A DNA stretch of 64,000 nt from Candidatus Gastranaerophilales bacterium (GTDB lineage: Bacteria > Cyanobacteriota > Vampirovibrionia > Gastranaerophilales > Gastranaerophilaceae). The stretch is from NCBI GenBank assembly GCA_944326605.1, contig CALVEM010000001.1:186001-250000 (forward strand). The letters are read 5' to 3'. Below, piece by piece: positions 8,810 to 17,631 of this stretch (position 1 is its first letter; every line of letters begins with the position of its first letter). The translations under genes were made by a program, and so were the position numbers. The notes beneath the pieces were generated by a model that was not told where the DNA came from, ran no database searches, and saw nothing but the letters and a program-made list of their open reading frames with translations.

Positions 8810-10093
8810 ATGACAATAGCAAACATAATTTCTGCGATAGGCAATAATAACAGCGTTTACCCCTTGATAGTCCGCGATTGCGGAATAGAGGTGCCGACGA
8901 AAATTGCACTTACTTACGATCAGAATAAGAAAGAATCAGAGGGTATAGCTTATCTTGCAGCAAGGGAACGATTTTTGGATGAATATTCCGTATCTGCGGT
9001 ATGGCTGGGAGGAATTCCTTTTGTCGGCTGGCTGTGTGACAAATTTATAAAATCAAGAGGATTAAATCCTCAAGTAAATCTGAAATTATTTAAGGAAGAA
9101 AAAGGTATTCAGGGTATTGATTATAATATCAAAAAATTTAAAGATATTGCACCTGATGCGGTAAAAGATCTTTTAAAAGTAAAACAGAATAAAAAGCTTT
9201 ACGAAAAACTTCTTGCATCAAAATTTGTCGCTTCAACAACAATTCCGATTTTGTTTATGGGCTTTATTCTTCCGAAATTAATATTTGCATCTTCTGCAAG
9301 AAAGATAGAAAATTTAAGAAAAAAAGAAGCACAGCAAAAATCGTCATCTAATATCTCTTTTTTACGGAAAGACAGATTTTACAAACCTGAAAATATTAGT
9401 TTTAAAGGAAACTGGGTTGCAAAAGTCGCTAATTTTTCTGCTCAGGACAAAATGGCAGTGACAGACGGAGGCTACGCTCTCGGACGTGTCGGAACGGCAC
9501 GAAACAAGAATGAAGCTTATGATATTTCGTTCAAAATGGCAGGCATGATGTTTTTAAATTTTGTTGCGCCGAAGTGGATCGAAAAAGCGTTGAACAAGGC
9601 GACCGGTGTTGAACTCGATCCGGTTATTCTTGCCGATAAAGAATTTATTAAACAGGTAAAAGACGGAAGCATATTGAATTATTTGCCTGTATCTGATAAG
9701 GCGGAAGATTTGTTAAAATTTGTTGACAATATTTCAAACAAAGATACTCAATTTATTAAATTTGCGAAGAAATTTAATAAAATAAAAATGCTGGATAACG
9801 GAGTAAGAGACCCGAGAGCTTATGTTGACATAAAAAATCTTGCGAAATTCAGAAACGATATTAAAATATTTGCTGAAAAAGCAAAAGGAATGACAGATAC
9901 TGCATTTAAATCATTCGTCAAAAAATCTAAATTTGCCAAATCTGCGAATATTATAACAAATGTAGCTCTGAGCAGCTTTTTACTTGCTTATGCTCTGCCA
10001 AAGGCACAATTTAAATTCAGAAAATGGATAACAGGCTCGGATCTTGAACCAGGACTTGCTCCGGCAGAAAAAATTGTTGATAATAAAGCATAA
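8810..10093 (+). CDS. Unrecognised protein with hydrophobic segments, attenuator-controlled
   Basis: ATG 8810 (MTIANIISAIGNNNSVYPLIVRD) follows GGAATTGGAGAACAAC and is preferred over TTG 8795. The product is about 427 residues, basic and lysine-rich. Hydrophobic segments occur near residues 75-90 (VSAVWLGGIPFVGWLCD), 145-165 (TTIPILFMGFILPKLIFA) and 385-400 (NVALSSFLLAYALPKA). An ISFKGNW motif lies near residue 195. I do not know the family. It sits alone, preceded by the attenuator at 8626-8784 and followed by a terminator, so it is a single-gene unit. No amino-acid biosynthesis enzyme is recognisable in it. Confidence 0.65.
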   Translation: MTIANIISAIGNNNSVYPLIVRDCGIEVPTKIALTYDQNKKESEGIAYLAARERFLDEYSVSAVWLGGIPFVGWLCDKFIKSRGLNPQVNLKLFKEEKGIQGIDYNIKKFKDIAPDAVKDLLKVKQNKKLYEKLLASKFVASTTIPILFMGFILPKLIFASSARKIENLRKKEAQQKSSSNISFLRKDRFYKPENISFKGNWVAKVANFSAQDKMAVTDGGYALGRVGTARNKNEAYDISFKMAGMMFLNFVAPKWIEKALNKATGVELDPVILADKEFIKQVKDGSILNYLPVSDKAEDLLKFVDNISNKDTQFIKFAKKFNKIKMLDNGVRDPRAYVDIKNLAKFRNDIKIFAEKAKGMTDTAFKSFVKKSKFAKSANIITNVALSSFLLAYALPKAQFKFRKWITGSDLEPGLAPAEKIVDNKA

Positions 10094-10096
10094 AAC

Positions 10097-10129
10097 AAAT
10101 GGCATTATTAGTTTTAATAATGCCATTTT
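10097..10129. terminator. Bidirectional terminator
   Basis: AAATGGCATTATTA and TAATAATGCCATTT form a 14-bp perfect hairpin around GTTT, flanked by A and T runs. It can serve the gene ending at 10093 and the convergent peptidase ending at 10144. Confidence 0.85.
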
Positions 10130-10143
10130 AAAATTTATAATTT

Positions 10144-11310
10144 TTATGCGTTGTATGCTTTAAACAGTTCTTTTAAAACTTCCTGTCCTTTGAGCATTGA
10201 TTTATAATCCAGATACTCATTTTTTGAATGCATATTGCAAACAGTTGCAAGACCTAACAAATACGGTACAAATTTATCATTATTTGCATTTGTTTCGTTT
10301 GCGTAAATATGTGTTTCCGCACCTGCGTGGAATGATGTTATATCAGGTTCTACACCTGCTTTTCTTGCAGAAGCTTCAAAAAGTATCGGAATATAATCAT
10401 CATCAGATTTTTCAAACGGAGGCAGGTGCTCTTCAAATTCTATTGCGGCTTTTGCAATATCTTTATTTTTAATGTTGAATTCATCAACCGTAAGTGTCAT
10501 TTTACTTTTCAATTCTTCTTCTTTTTTTCTGCTTGAGCTTCTTATTGAGTAGCTGACTTCAGCATCGGTGTTAATAATATTTGTAACATTTATATCACCT
10601 GCTGAAATTCCGCCTAAGTTGCAAGATGTAATTACTGTTCCTTCCTCTTCATAAAAAACTCCCTGCGGGAGGTTAGAAATTAAGTCCGCAATCAGTTTTG
10701 CAGCGTTTGCACGGGTTTTGTCGCCTATATCGATACCTGAATGACCGCCTTTAAAGCTGTGAACTTTAATTCTTGCCAGAGTATAGCTTGCGCCTGAAAC
10801 TTCGCACTGACCTAATGTGTCGCTGTCAAGCACAAGAACATATTTTGATTTAAAGTTTTTGAGGTTTGCGTTTCTTATTCCTGAAAGTCCGTTTTCTTCA
10901 TCGCGGGTAAACATAACTTCCAGACCGCCATGCATCATTGTTGATTTCGCAAGGTTTTTTGCAAAATAAAGTGCGTTTGCAACACCTGCTTTGTCATCTC
11001 CGCCCAGAGTTCTGTCTATTGCGTGAATAAATCCGTTTTCATCAACATAGGTTTTAACAGGGCTGTCATCGCCTATTACATCCATGTGGGCAGACAGCAT
11101 CAGAGGTTCTTTGGTACTGTCATTTGCCGGAATATTTATAATTACATTTTTAAAGTCATCAAATCTGCAGTCAATTCCTTCATTATCGCAGTAATTTTTA
11201 ATCCATTCAGCGACTTTTTCTTCGTGCATAGAAGGAGATGGCACTTCTGCAAGGCTGCAAAACAAATCAACAAGTTCATGTTCTTTTCTTATATCTTCAA
11301 TCATTATCAT
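10144..11310 (-). CDS. M20 family metallopeptidase, PepT-like
   Basis: A 388-residue protein of the M20 di-zinc peptidase family. Metal and catalytic residues are visible: SAHMDVIG (His75, Asp77), LGGDDKAG (bridging Asp about 105), TRDEENGLSG (catalytic/metal Glu about 138-139) and VLDSD (Asp about 164). A lid-dimerisation domain starts near KVHSFKGGHSGIDIGDKTRANA, and a last His is in FHAGAETHIYANE. Closest in style to tripeptidase T or PepT-like exo-peptidases, which trim N-terminal residues in the cytoplasm. ATG 11310 follows AGAGAGGAT. It is a monocistronic unit with the hairpin at 10097-10129 as its terminator. Confidence 0.88.
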   Translation of the reverse strand: MIMIEDIRKEHELVDLFCSLAEVPSPSMHEEKVAEWIKNYCDNEGIDCRFDDFKNVIINIPANDSTKEPLMLSAHMDVIGDDSPVKTYVDENGFIHAIDRTLGGDDKAGVANALYFAKNLAKSTMMHGGLEVMFTRDEENGLSGIRNANLKNFKSKYVLVLDSDTLGQCEVSGASYTLARIKVHSFKGGHSGIDIGDKTRANAAKLIADLISNLPQGVFYEEEGTVITSCNLGGISAGDINVTNIINTDAEVSYSIRSSSRKKEEELKSKMTLTVDEFNIKNKDIAKAAIEFEEHLPPFEKSDDDYIPILFEASARKAGVEPDITSFHAGAETHIYANETNANNDKFVPYLLGLATVCNMHSKNEYLDYKSMLKGQEVLKELFKAYNA

Positions 11311-11379
11311 AATTTTATCCTCTCTCTTACAAGAGTTATTGTAGCATTTTTTTTAATTTTTACAATAAGCAATTTTCGC

Positions 11380-11541
11380 GACTTGTATCGCAGTTTACAC
11401 CAAATAATATCTAAATTGTCACCCCTGAAATAAATTCAGGGCAGGCTCTGAACTTGTTTCAGGGTCTAATTGCTATAAGATGCTGAAACGAGTTCAGCAT
11501 GACGTTTTTACCCATAATTGGTGTAAACTGCGATATAAGTC
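11380..11541. mobile_element. MITE-like element, copy 2
   Basis: A 162-bp unit with 24-bp inverted termini at 11380-11403 and 11518-11541 that differ from each other at one position. They match the ends of copy 1 at 3257-3406 (shared core ATCGCAGTTTACAC). The inside holds CCTGAAATAAATTCAGGGCAG and ATGCTGAAACGAGTTCAGCATGAC palindromes. It fills most of the gap between the M20 peptidase and the pilin gene and has no coding capacity. Confidence 0.7.
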
Positions 11542-11609
11542 ACGAATTTTGTTTTGTTTACTAATCAGGCAAGGTTAAAATGAATTTTATTTAAAAATGT
11601 GTTGGTATT

Positions 11610-12266
11610 TTAATACATGTGTATTTTTACTGACGGATATATGTAGTCTTTGAATTCCCAATTATTAAGCTGTAGTACTCTTGAGCAATATTGAGGAGTA
11701 GTCTCGCATTTTGCTATTGCCTGTTCTTTATTTAATGATGCATCGTATGTGTTTAATGCCGGTGTCTTATTTGGACAGAGCAAGAATACAAAGCGATCAT
11801 ATCCTAAAAAATTTGGATTTTTAGTACCGTTTGTGTCAACCATCATATCTATGCAGCCTCCGTTCCCAATAATCACCGATATGCCGTCAGATAAATAAAT
11901 TTGAAATAATGACCTGCCGTTTTCTGTAGTATAACCGCGTTTTATAATTTTCATGTATTTTGCAAGATATTTGTCAAAAAATTCTTCTGCAATTATGTTA
12001 TTTGCTGCCTGATCAAAGTTACCGTTTTCATCTCTAGCCATAGCATCTTTTGTCCAAAATTCAACCGGACCGTTATCAATTTCGGAAAGCAAAATTGCCT
12101 GCTGAATTATGCTGTAAAATTTTTTTAATCTTGCAGTAGTTTCCTGTTTTTTGTATTCCCCGATAAGCGAAGGCATGGTTAAAGCTGCAACTATTCCGAT
12201 AATTCCGAGTGTAATTAATACTTCCGCAAGAGTAAATGCAGATCTGTGGCTATAAAAAATATTCAT
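11610..12266 (-). CDS. Pilin-like protein with short canonical leader
   Basis: A 218-residue prepilin-type protein. The leader is only nine residues (MNIFYSHRS) before AFTLAEVLITLGIIGIVAALTMPSL, the N-methylation motif plus hydrophobic helix that prepilin peptidase recognises. The mature domain has the conserved block VDTNGTKNPNFLGYDRFVFL, shared with the other pilins here. The tail YPSVKIHMY resembles the usual W-x-M-x-Y end. It has no guanine tract, and ATG 12266 has an upstream CGGAGACC site, so it should be expressed without phase switching. It is a useful comparison for the seven tract-bearing genes. It probably assembles as a minor pilin or pseudopilin in the inner membrane. Confidence 0.85.
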   Translation of the reverse strand: MNIFYSHRSAFTLAEVLITLGIIGIVAALTMPSLIGEYKKQETTARLKKFYSIIQQAILLSEIDNGPVEFWTKDAMARDENGNFDQAANNIIAEEFFDKYLAKYMKIIKRGYTTENGRSLFQIYLSDGISVIIGNGGCIDMMVDTNGTKNPNFLGYDRFVFLLCPNKTPALNTYDASLNKEQAIAKCETTPQYCSRVLQLNNWEFKDYIYPSVKIHMY

Positions 12267-12366
12267 AAAACGGTCTCCGAAAGTTAATAAATTTTATGAT
12301 TTATAAGTCAGTATATTTAAATTATAAATCATTTTGTAAAAAAGTCAAGCAGGATAAACTATTTTT

Positions 12367-12597
12367 ATGGACAGGCAGGAAATTATAAAACTTTTTTCGG
12401 AAAATGTAAGAGCAGAGAGAGCAAGAAAACAATATTCTCAGGAAAAATTAGCGGAAATGGCTGATATTACACCGGAATATCTGGCAAGGATTGAAAAAGA
12501 AAAATACAGTCCGTCTTTAGTTGTAATTGTAAATATAGCGCTTGCTTTAAATGTTTCTGTAGATAAATTAATTCCGCTTGATAAATATCTGCGTTAG
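12367..12597 (+). CDS. Small XRE-type HTH regulator
   Basis: A 76-residue protein consisting almost entirely of a Cro/CI helix-turn-helix (RARKQYSQEKLAEMADITPEYLARIEKEKYSPSLVVIVNIALALNVSVDKL). Such proteins bind DNA as dimers, and no effector domain is present. Its target is unknown. The neighbours are the pilin at 11610-12266, divergently transcribed about 100 bases away, and mutS2, which it overlaps by 4 bases at the stop codon. Regulation of the adjacent pilin is possible but not shown by sequence. Confidence 0.88.
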   Translation: MDRQEIIKLFSENVRAERARKQYSQEKLAEMADITPEYLARIEKEKYSPSLVVIVNIALALNVSVDKLIPLDKYLR

Positions 12598-14960
12598 TTG
12601 ATATCTACAACGCTTACTCCGTCGCCGCCTTCTGCATCTTCTCCGGGGCGGAATTTTGCAACATAAGGAGAAGTTGAAAGGAAATCTCTGACTGCCGATT
12701 TTAATGCACCTGTTCCGTGCCCGTGAATAATTGTTACACAGGCAAGATTGGCAAGACTTGCTTTATCAAGGTAAAATTCAAGGCTGTCCAGCGCATCTTC
12801 TACCTTGTAGCCGCGTAAATCCAGAGTGTTTGAAATATTTGTTTTGCGAAGTTCAAATTTTTCAAGAGAACTCGGGCGGTAAACATTTTCTTTTTTCTCA
12901 AAAGCGGAATCGTAAGGAGCGAGTTTATCACATTTAATTTTTGTTTTAAAGTTACCCATCTGAACGGTAATGTAATTATTTTTGTCAGGCAAAGAAAGTA
13001 CGCTTACGGGCTGATGAAGTTCTTTGAGAATTAATTTGTCGCCTGTTTTAACGTTATTCCAGTCAATTTCGGCATACTTTTGTTTTTCATCAAATTTTGA
13101 AAGTTCGCCGCGGAATTTCTGTTCGGTCATGGCAAGCCTTGCGTAAGATCTGCGGGCAATTTTTTCTGATTTTTCGCGTCTGAGTTCATCAAGAATTTGT
13201 TTAATTTCTCCTTTTGCTTCAAGCAGTTCGCGGTCAAATTTGTCTTTGATAATTTTTACTGTTTTTTTCTTGTCTTTTTTGACCTGTTCGAGTGAATTTT
13301 CGTATTCTTCTTTCAGATTTTGGGAAGTTTCTTTCAGGTTTTCAGCTTCTTCAAGGTTATGCGCCAATTTTGCCTGTGTTTCCTGCAGTTTTTCGACGAC
13401 AAGAATTGAAGGGTCTTTTGTTGACACTACTATATTTTTTGCTTTGTCCGTTAATTCTTTATCAAGTCCTAAATTTGCGGCTATTGAAATAGCATTGCTC
13501 AATCCGGGGATGCCGATAAGCAGTTTGTAAGTCGGTTTGAGTGTTTCTGTGTTAAATTCAACAGATGCGTTTTTGAAATACGGATTAAGATATTCAAGAG
13601 CCTTTAATTCTCCATAGTGGGTTGTAACTGTCGATAGAACTCCATTTTCGGAGAGTTTTTCCAATATTACCTGAGCAAGAACAGCGCCCTCTACAGGATC
13701 GGTTCCGGCGCATATTTCGTCTAAGATTACAAAAGATTTTTCATTACTCTGTTTCAAAATCTCTATAATATTTGTCATGTGTGATGAAAAAGTTGAAAGA
13801 TTCTGCAAAATACTCTGGTCATCTCCGATATCGGCATAAACATTTTCAAACGGATAAACTTTAGCATTTGTACAGGGCAGAAACATTCCCGCTTTTGCCA
13901 TAAGAATAAAAAGACCGATAGTCTTTATTGTAACAGTTTTCCCGCCTGTGTTTGAACCTGTTATGATAACTGATTTGTAATCTTTTCCGATTTCAAAGTT
14001 ATTTGTTACCACATTTTCAACGTTATCAATCAATAGAGGATGCTTCATATTTTCAAATTCAAGAAATTTATGCGTAACAATTTCAGGCTCTGTTGCGTGA
14101 ATTTTTACGGCATATCTGGCTTTTGCAAAATGATAGTCAATTGTTGCAAGAATTTGTTCCGTTAACACAAGCTCCCTTATTTTCTCTTTAACAAGAGATG
14201 TCAGCTCTGCAAGAATTCTCACCATTTCGGAATGAATATTGGATTTAATCTCTCTGATTTTGTTATTTAAAGGAACTATCTGCTGGGGTTCTATATAAAA
14301 TGTTTTGTTTGTAGCGGAAACATCATGGACAATCCCCGGAACCTTGCTTTTTGAAGATGCCATTACCTGAAAAACTATTCTGTCATCGCGTGTTGTGTAA
14401 ATATTTTCTTGCAGATGTTTTGAAAAATCAGGAGAATTTAAAAGCGAATTTACGGTATTTTTCAAATTTTTTTCATTGTCGCGTAAAGCTGAATAAAGTC
14501 CTTTTAGTTCGGGTGTTGCATCCTGTTTTATATTCAAATTTTCATCAAAAGTTGAAAAGATTTTATCTTCCAGCTCTTTGTCAACGGTTAAATTAATAGA
14601 TGCTATTCTGATTATTGCATCATCAGGAAGATTTTCATAAAGAAATTTTTTAACTAATCTTGATGTCCGTAAGGTTTTTGCAACGTCAATTAATTCTTCT
14701 TCAGAAAGATAAGTTGAGCCGATATTTTGCTTTATTTTTTCCATATCGGCAACAAATTCTATCGGAATATCTGATGGCATATCAAGAATAAATTTTGCTT
14801 CCCTTGTGCATTTGAGTTCGTTTTTGATTTTTATAATATCCTCAAACGGCAGAGTTCTAAGGCAGATTTCTCTGCTCTGTTTTGTTTTTGCATAGTTTGA
14901 GAGTTTTTCCGCTATTTTATCAAATTCGAGAGATTTTCGGCTTTTTTCAATGATGTCCAT
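12594..14960 (-). CDS. mutS2: MutS2 endonuclease / ribosome-rescue ATPase
   Basis: The 788-residue length and domain order are those of MutS2. A MutS core comes first, with Walker A GSNTGGKTVT (about residue 335), Walker B VILDEICAGTDP and TVTTHYGELKAL. A long coiled coil follows (about 500-620), then a C-terminal Smr domain with LDLRGYKVEDAL and IIHGHGTGALK. It lacks the mismatch-recognition domain of MutS1. MutS2/RqcU proteins suppress recombination in some bacteria and split collided ribosomes in Bacillus. ATG 14960 is the start (MDIIEKSRKSLEFDKI). Confidence 0.94.
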   Translation of the reverse strand: MDIIEKSRKSLEFDKIAEKLSNYAKTKQSREICLRTLPFEDIIKIKNELKCTREAKFILDMPSDIPIEFVADMEKIKQNIGSTYLSEEELIDVAKTLRTSRLVKKFLYENLPDDAIIRIASINLTVDKELEDKIFSTFDENLNIKQDATPELKGLYSALRDNEKNLKNTVNSLLNSPDFSKHLQENIYTTRDDRIVFQVMASSKSKVPGIVHDVSATNKTFYIEPQQIVPLNNKIREIKSNIHSEMVRILAELTSLVKEKIRELVLTEQILATIDYHFAKARYAVKIHATEPEIVTHKFLEFENMKHPLLIDNVENVVTNNFEIGKDYKSVIITGSNTGGKTVTIKTIGLFILMAKAGMFLPCTNAKVYPFENVYADIGDDQSILQNLSTFSSHMTNIIEILKQSNEKSFVILDEICAGTDPVEGAVLAQVILEKLSENGVLSTVTTHYGELKALEYLNPYFKNASVEFNTETLKPTYKLLIGIPGLSNAISIAANLGLDKELTDKAKNIVVSTKDPSILVVEKLQETQAKLAHNLEEAENLKETSQNLKEEYENSLEQVKKDKKKTVKIIKDKFDRELLEAKGEIKQILDELRREKSEKIARRSYARLAMTEQKFRGELSKFDEKQKYAEIDWNNVKTGDKLILKELHQPVSVLSLPDKNNYITVQMGNFKTKIKCDKLAPYDSAFEKKENVYRPSSLEKFELRKTNISNTLDLRGYKVEDALDSLEFYLDKASLANLACVTIIHGHGTGALKSAVRDFLSTSPYVAKFRPGEDAEGGDGVSVVDIN

Positions 14961-15105
14961 AATTATATTTAAAGATATAAACGGCTTAATTACAATGATT
15001 TATTAACTTTTTTTGATATTCTTGCATAAAAGATTTTTTGAAAGTAAAATATAATAAGATTCCGAAACAAGTTTGGAATGACGTTTTATTTGTAAGGGGA
15101 GAAAG

Positions 15106-16479
15106 ATGGCAATTGAAAGACAACACGTAAAAGAACAGGATAAAATTGAAAGAAGACATAATTTTGACCCGGTTGAAAGCAATTTAACCGAAGAGCAGGT
15201 AAAACTTGAAGCATCAAGATGTCTGCATTGCAAAAATCCGAGATGTGTGGCTGGCTGTCCTGTGAATATCCAGATACCTGATTTTATAAAAGCAATTAAA
15301 GACGGGGATTTGAATAAAGCAGGAGAAATTATCCGCCAAACAAGTATGCTCCCGTCAGTCTGCGGCCGAGTCTGCCCCCAGGAAAGACAATGCGAAGGTC
15401 AGTGCGTTTTAGGAATTAAGGGCGAACCTGTTGCAATCGGGGCATTGGAAAGATATGTTGGCGATAACACAAAAGCTGAAATGCCTGAAATTAAACCGTC
15501 AGGCAAAAAAGTCGCTGTTGTCGGCTCAGGCTGTGCGGGAATGACAGCTGCCTGCGATTTGAGAAAAGCAGGACACGATGTTGAAGTTTTTGAAGCCCTG
15601 CACGAACTCGGCGGTGTTTTAAGATACGGTATTCCGCCTTTCAGATTACCGCGTGTTGTGCTTGATAGAGAAATTGAAAACCTTAAAGCTATGGGAGTAA
15701 AATTCCATACAAATGTTGTTGTCGGGAAATCAATTACCCTCAAACAATTAAAAGAAGACGGTTTTGATGCAATATTTATTTGCTCCGGAGCAGGGCTGCC
15801 CAAAATGCTTCATGTCCCTGGGGAAAATCTGAACGGAGTATTTTCTGCAAACGAATTTTTAACCAGAGTAAACCTTATGCATGCAGGTCAACCTGACAGC
15901 CCGACTCCTTTAAGAGTTGGCAAAAAAGCTGCAATATTCGGCGGCGGAAATGTTGCGATGGATGCTGCAAGAACTGCCGTTCGTGTGGGATTTGAAGAAG
16001 TTTATATTATTTACAGACGTACTGAAAAAGAACTCCCTGCACGTCTTGAAGAAATTAGACATGCCAAAGAAGAAGGAATTGTATTCAAATTCTTGTATGC
16101 ACCGAAAGAAATTATAGGTCAAGACGGATATGTAAAAGCCGTAGAACTTGAAGTTATGGAGCTTGGCGAACCTGATGAATCAGGCAGGCGCAGACCTGTT
16201 GCAACAGGCAAAACAGAAGTAATGGATCTTGATACAGTAATTGTAGCGCTCGGAACTGGTCCTAATCCTATTATTCAAAAGTCTGCCGAAGCTGACGGTA
16301 TAGAAATAATCACCGATAAAAAAGGATATATTACAGTTGATGGTGAAACACGCGCTACAAATATTCCGACTGTATATGCAGGCGGTGATGTCGCTCCAGT
16401 CGGTGAATCTAACGCAATTAATGCTATGGGCGCAGGTAAAAAAGCCGCTAAAGCAATTAATGAATTGTTGAGCGAGTGA
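15106..16479 (+). CDS. gltA: NADPH-dependent glutamate synthase small subunit
   Basis: The 457-residue protein has the GltD/GltA architecture. An N-terminal 4Fe-4S region (CLHCKNPRCVAGCPVNIQI, then CGRVCPQERQCEGQC) leads into an FAD Rossmann site (VVGSGCAGMTAACDL, about residue 140). An NADPH site (IFGGGNVAMDAARTAVR, about 280) and the end motif PTVYAGGDVAP follow. It passes electrons from NADPH to a partner, classically the GltB large subunit. No large subunit is adjacent, so it could equally be an NfnB/SudB-like oxidoreductase. ATG 15106 follows AAGGGGAGAAAG. Confidence 0.88.
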   Translation: MAIERQHVKEQDKIERRHNFDPVESNLTEEQVKLEASRCLHCKNPRCVAGCPVNIQIPDFIKAIKDGDLNKAGEIIRQTSMLPSVCGRVCPQERQCEGQCVLGIKGEPVAIGALERYVGDNTKAEMPEIKPSGKKVAVVGSGCAGMTAACDLRKAGHDVEVFEALHELGGVLRYGIPPFRLPRVVLDREIENLKAMGVKFHTNVVVGKSITLKQLKEDGFDAIFICSGAGLPKMLHVPGENLNGVFSANEFLTRVNLMHAGQPDSPTPLRVGKKAAIFGGGNVAMDAARTAVRVGFEEVYIIYRRTEKELPARLEEIRHAKEEGIVFKFLYAPKEIIGQDGYVKAVELEVMELGEPDESGRRRPVATGKTEVMDLDTVIVALGTGPNPIIQKSAEADGIEIITDKKGYITVDGETRATNIPTVYAGGDVAPVGESNAINAMGAGKKAAKAINELLSE

Positions 16480-16496
16480 AGAGTGAGGTGTGAAGA

Positions 16497-17378
16497 GTGA
16501 AGCGAGGGTTAATCAAAAATTCTTTTTGTTTAATCACAGTATTTTTGTTATTTATATCTCCTGTCTTTGCTCTTGAGCTTGACACTTCTGTTGACGATGA
16601 AATCAGGAGAACTTATGATCCGTCAAAGTTAGAACAGACGCTGCCGGAACTGCCGAAAACTGCACCTTCACAGACTGCTTCACCGAAGCCTGTTCAAACG
16701 CAGCCTTCGGCTCCTCCCAAAACTCTGCCGGTTATTCAGGACGCAAAACCTCAGATAGGTGTGAAAAAGTTTGAAAATGATTACAAGTACGATAAATCTA
16801 CTGCAATAAGGATTAAAAAAGGTACAAAATTCAGAGTTAAATCAAATTCTGTAATTTCTGATTATTTAAGAGAAGGGGCAAAAGTATCTTTTACATCTAT
16901 AAAGCCCGTTACACAAAGATATATAACCGTTCCTGCCGGTACAAGATTTACGGCAGTTGTAGAAGATTCCCACCGTCCACAGATGAGCGGAAACGGAGGG
17001 CTTGTTGTTCTTATGGTTGACAGCATAACTGTTAACGGACAGACAAGAAGCGTTCACGGTAAAATTACAAAAGCCAATATGAAAAAAATCTTTTTTAACA
17101 ATATGAAGGGAAAACGCACCTACTGGAAAGGTGTAGCCAATCAAGTTGATAAAGGGGAAAATTTCTATAAAAAAACAAGGAGAACATCATCAAAACTTGC
17201 TGATAATCCTGTAGGTATTTTAATTTCGCCAATCCCTGTTCTGACAGGCATGGTTGTTTACGCTGTAAATTTTGTCGGCTCACCTTTATTCGCTCTATGG
17301 TCAAAAGGCGGAAGAATTTCAATTCCCGCGGGAAGCGAGTTTGAAATCAAACTGCTGGAGGACGTGTATCTTTATTAA
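16497..17378 (+). CDS. Secreted protein with proline-rich linker, unknown function
   Basis: A 293-residue protein with a signal peptide (MKRGLIKNSFCLITVFLLFISPVFA) starting at GTG 16497. The first mature part is Pro/Gln/Thr-rich (about residues 45-85), typical of a flexible periplasmic linker. A beta-rich region follows (KKGTKFRVKSNSVISDYL and so on) with a hydrophobic patch near 235-260 (PIPVLTGMVVYAVNFVGSPLF). It ends in GSEFEIKLLEDVYLY, which repeats the pattern of the earlier GTRFTAVVED segment, so two related beta modules may exist. I do not recognise a family. The gene follows gltA by 17 bases and may be co-transcribed. Confidence 0.65.
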   Translation: MKRGLIKNSFCLITVFLLFISPVFALELDTSVDDEIRRTYDPSKLEQTLPELPKTAPSQTASPKPVQTQPSAPPKTLPVIQDAKPQIGVKKFENDYKYDKSTAIRIKKGTKFRVKSNSVISDYLREGAKVSFTSIKPVTQRYITVPAGTRFTAVVEDSHRPQMSGNGGLVVLMVDSITVNGQTRSVHGKITKANMKKIFFNNMKGKRTYWKGVANQVDKGENFYKKTRRTSSKLADNPVGILISPIPVLTGMVVYAVNFVGSPLFALWSKGGRISIPAGSEFEIKLLEDVYLY

Positions 17379-17387
17379 ATTAAGTTT

Positions 17388-17532
17388 GTGAATAAGTAAA
17401 TAAGTGATAAGTCATAACAGTGCGACAAGCGCACATAAATAAACAATTTTTAAGCAAATATAATTATAATATTTAAGCTGGCAGAGCCGGCAGAATTGAC
17501 TTATTCACCTATCAGCTTATTCACTTATTAAC
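17388..17532. repeat. Imperfect inverted repeat with TTATTCAC units
   Basis: GTGAATAAGTAAATAAG near 17388 and its approximate complement, CTTATTCACCTATCAGC then TTATTCACTTATTAAC near 17500-17532, bracket about 80 bases. The same ACTTATTCAC/TATTAACC unit recurs inside pilin leaders near 20530, 36235 and 57885. A short GCTGGCAGAGCCGGC hairpin lies between the arms. No coding capacity is seen. Confidence 0.5.
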
Positions 17533-17631
17533 TTTTTTAACATTATTGTAAAAATTTTAGTTTGTTTTATAATATTTTTATTAAGTGTATTAGTTTAAGG
17601 TAGGACAACTTATTTTAGTGAAGGAGAGATT

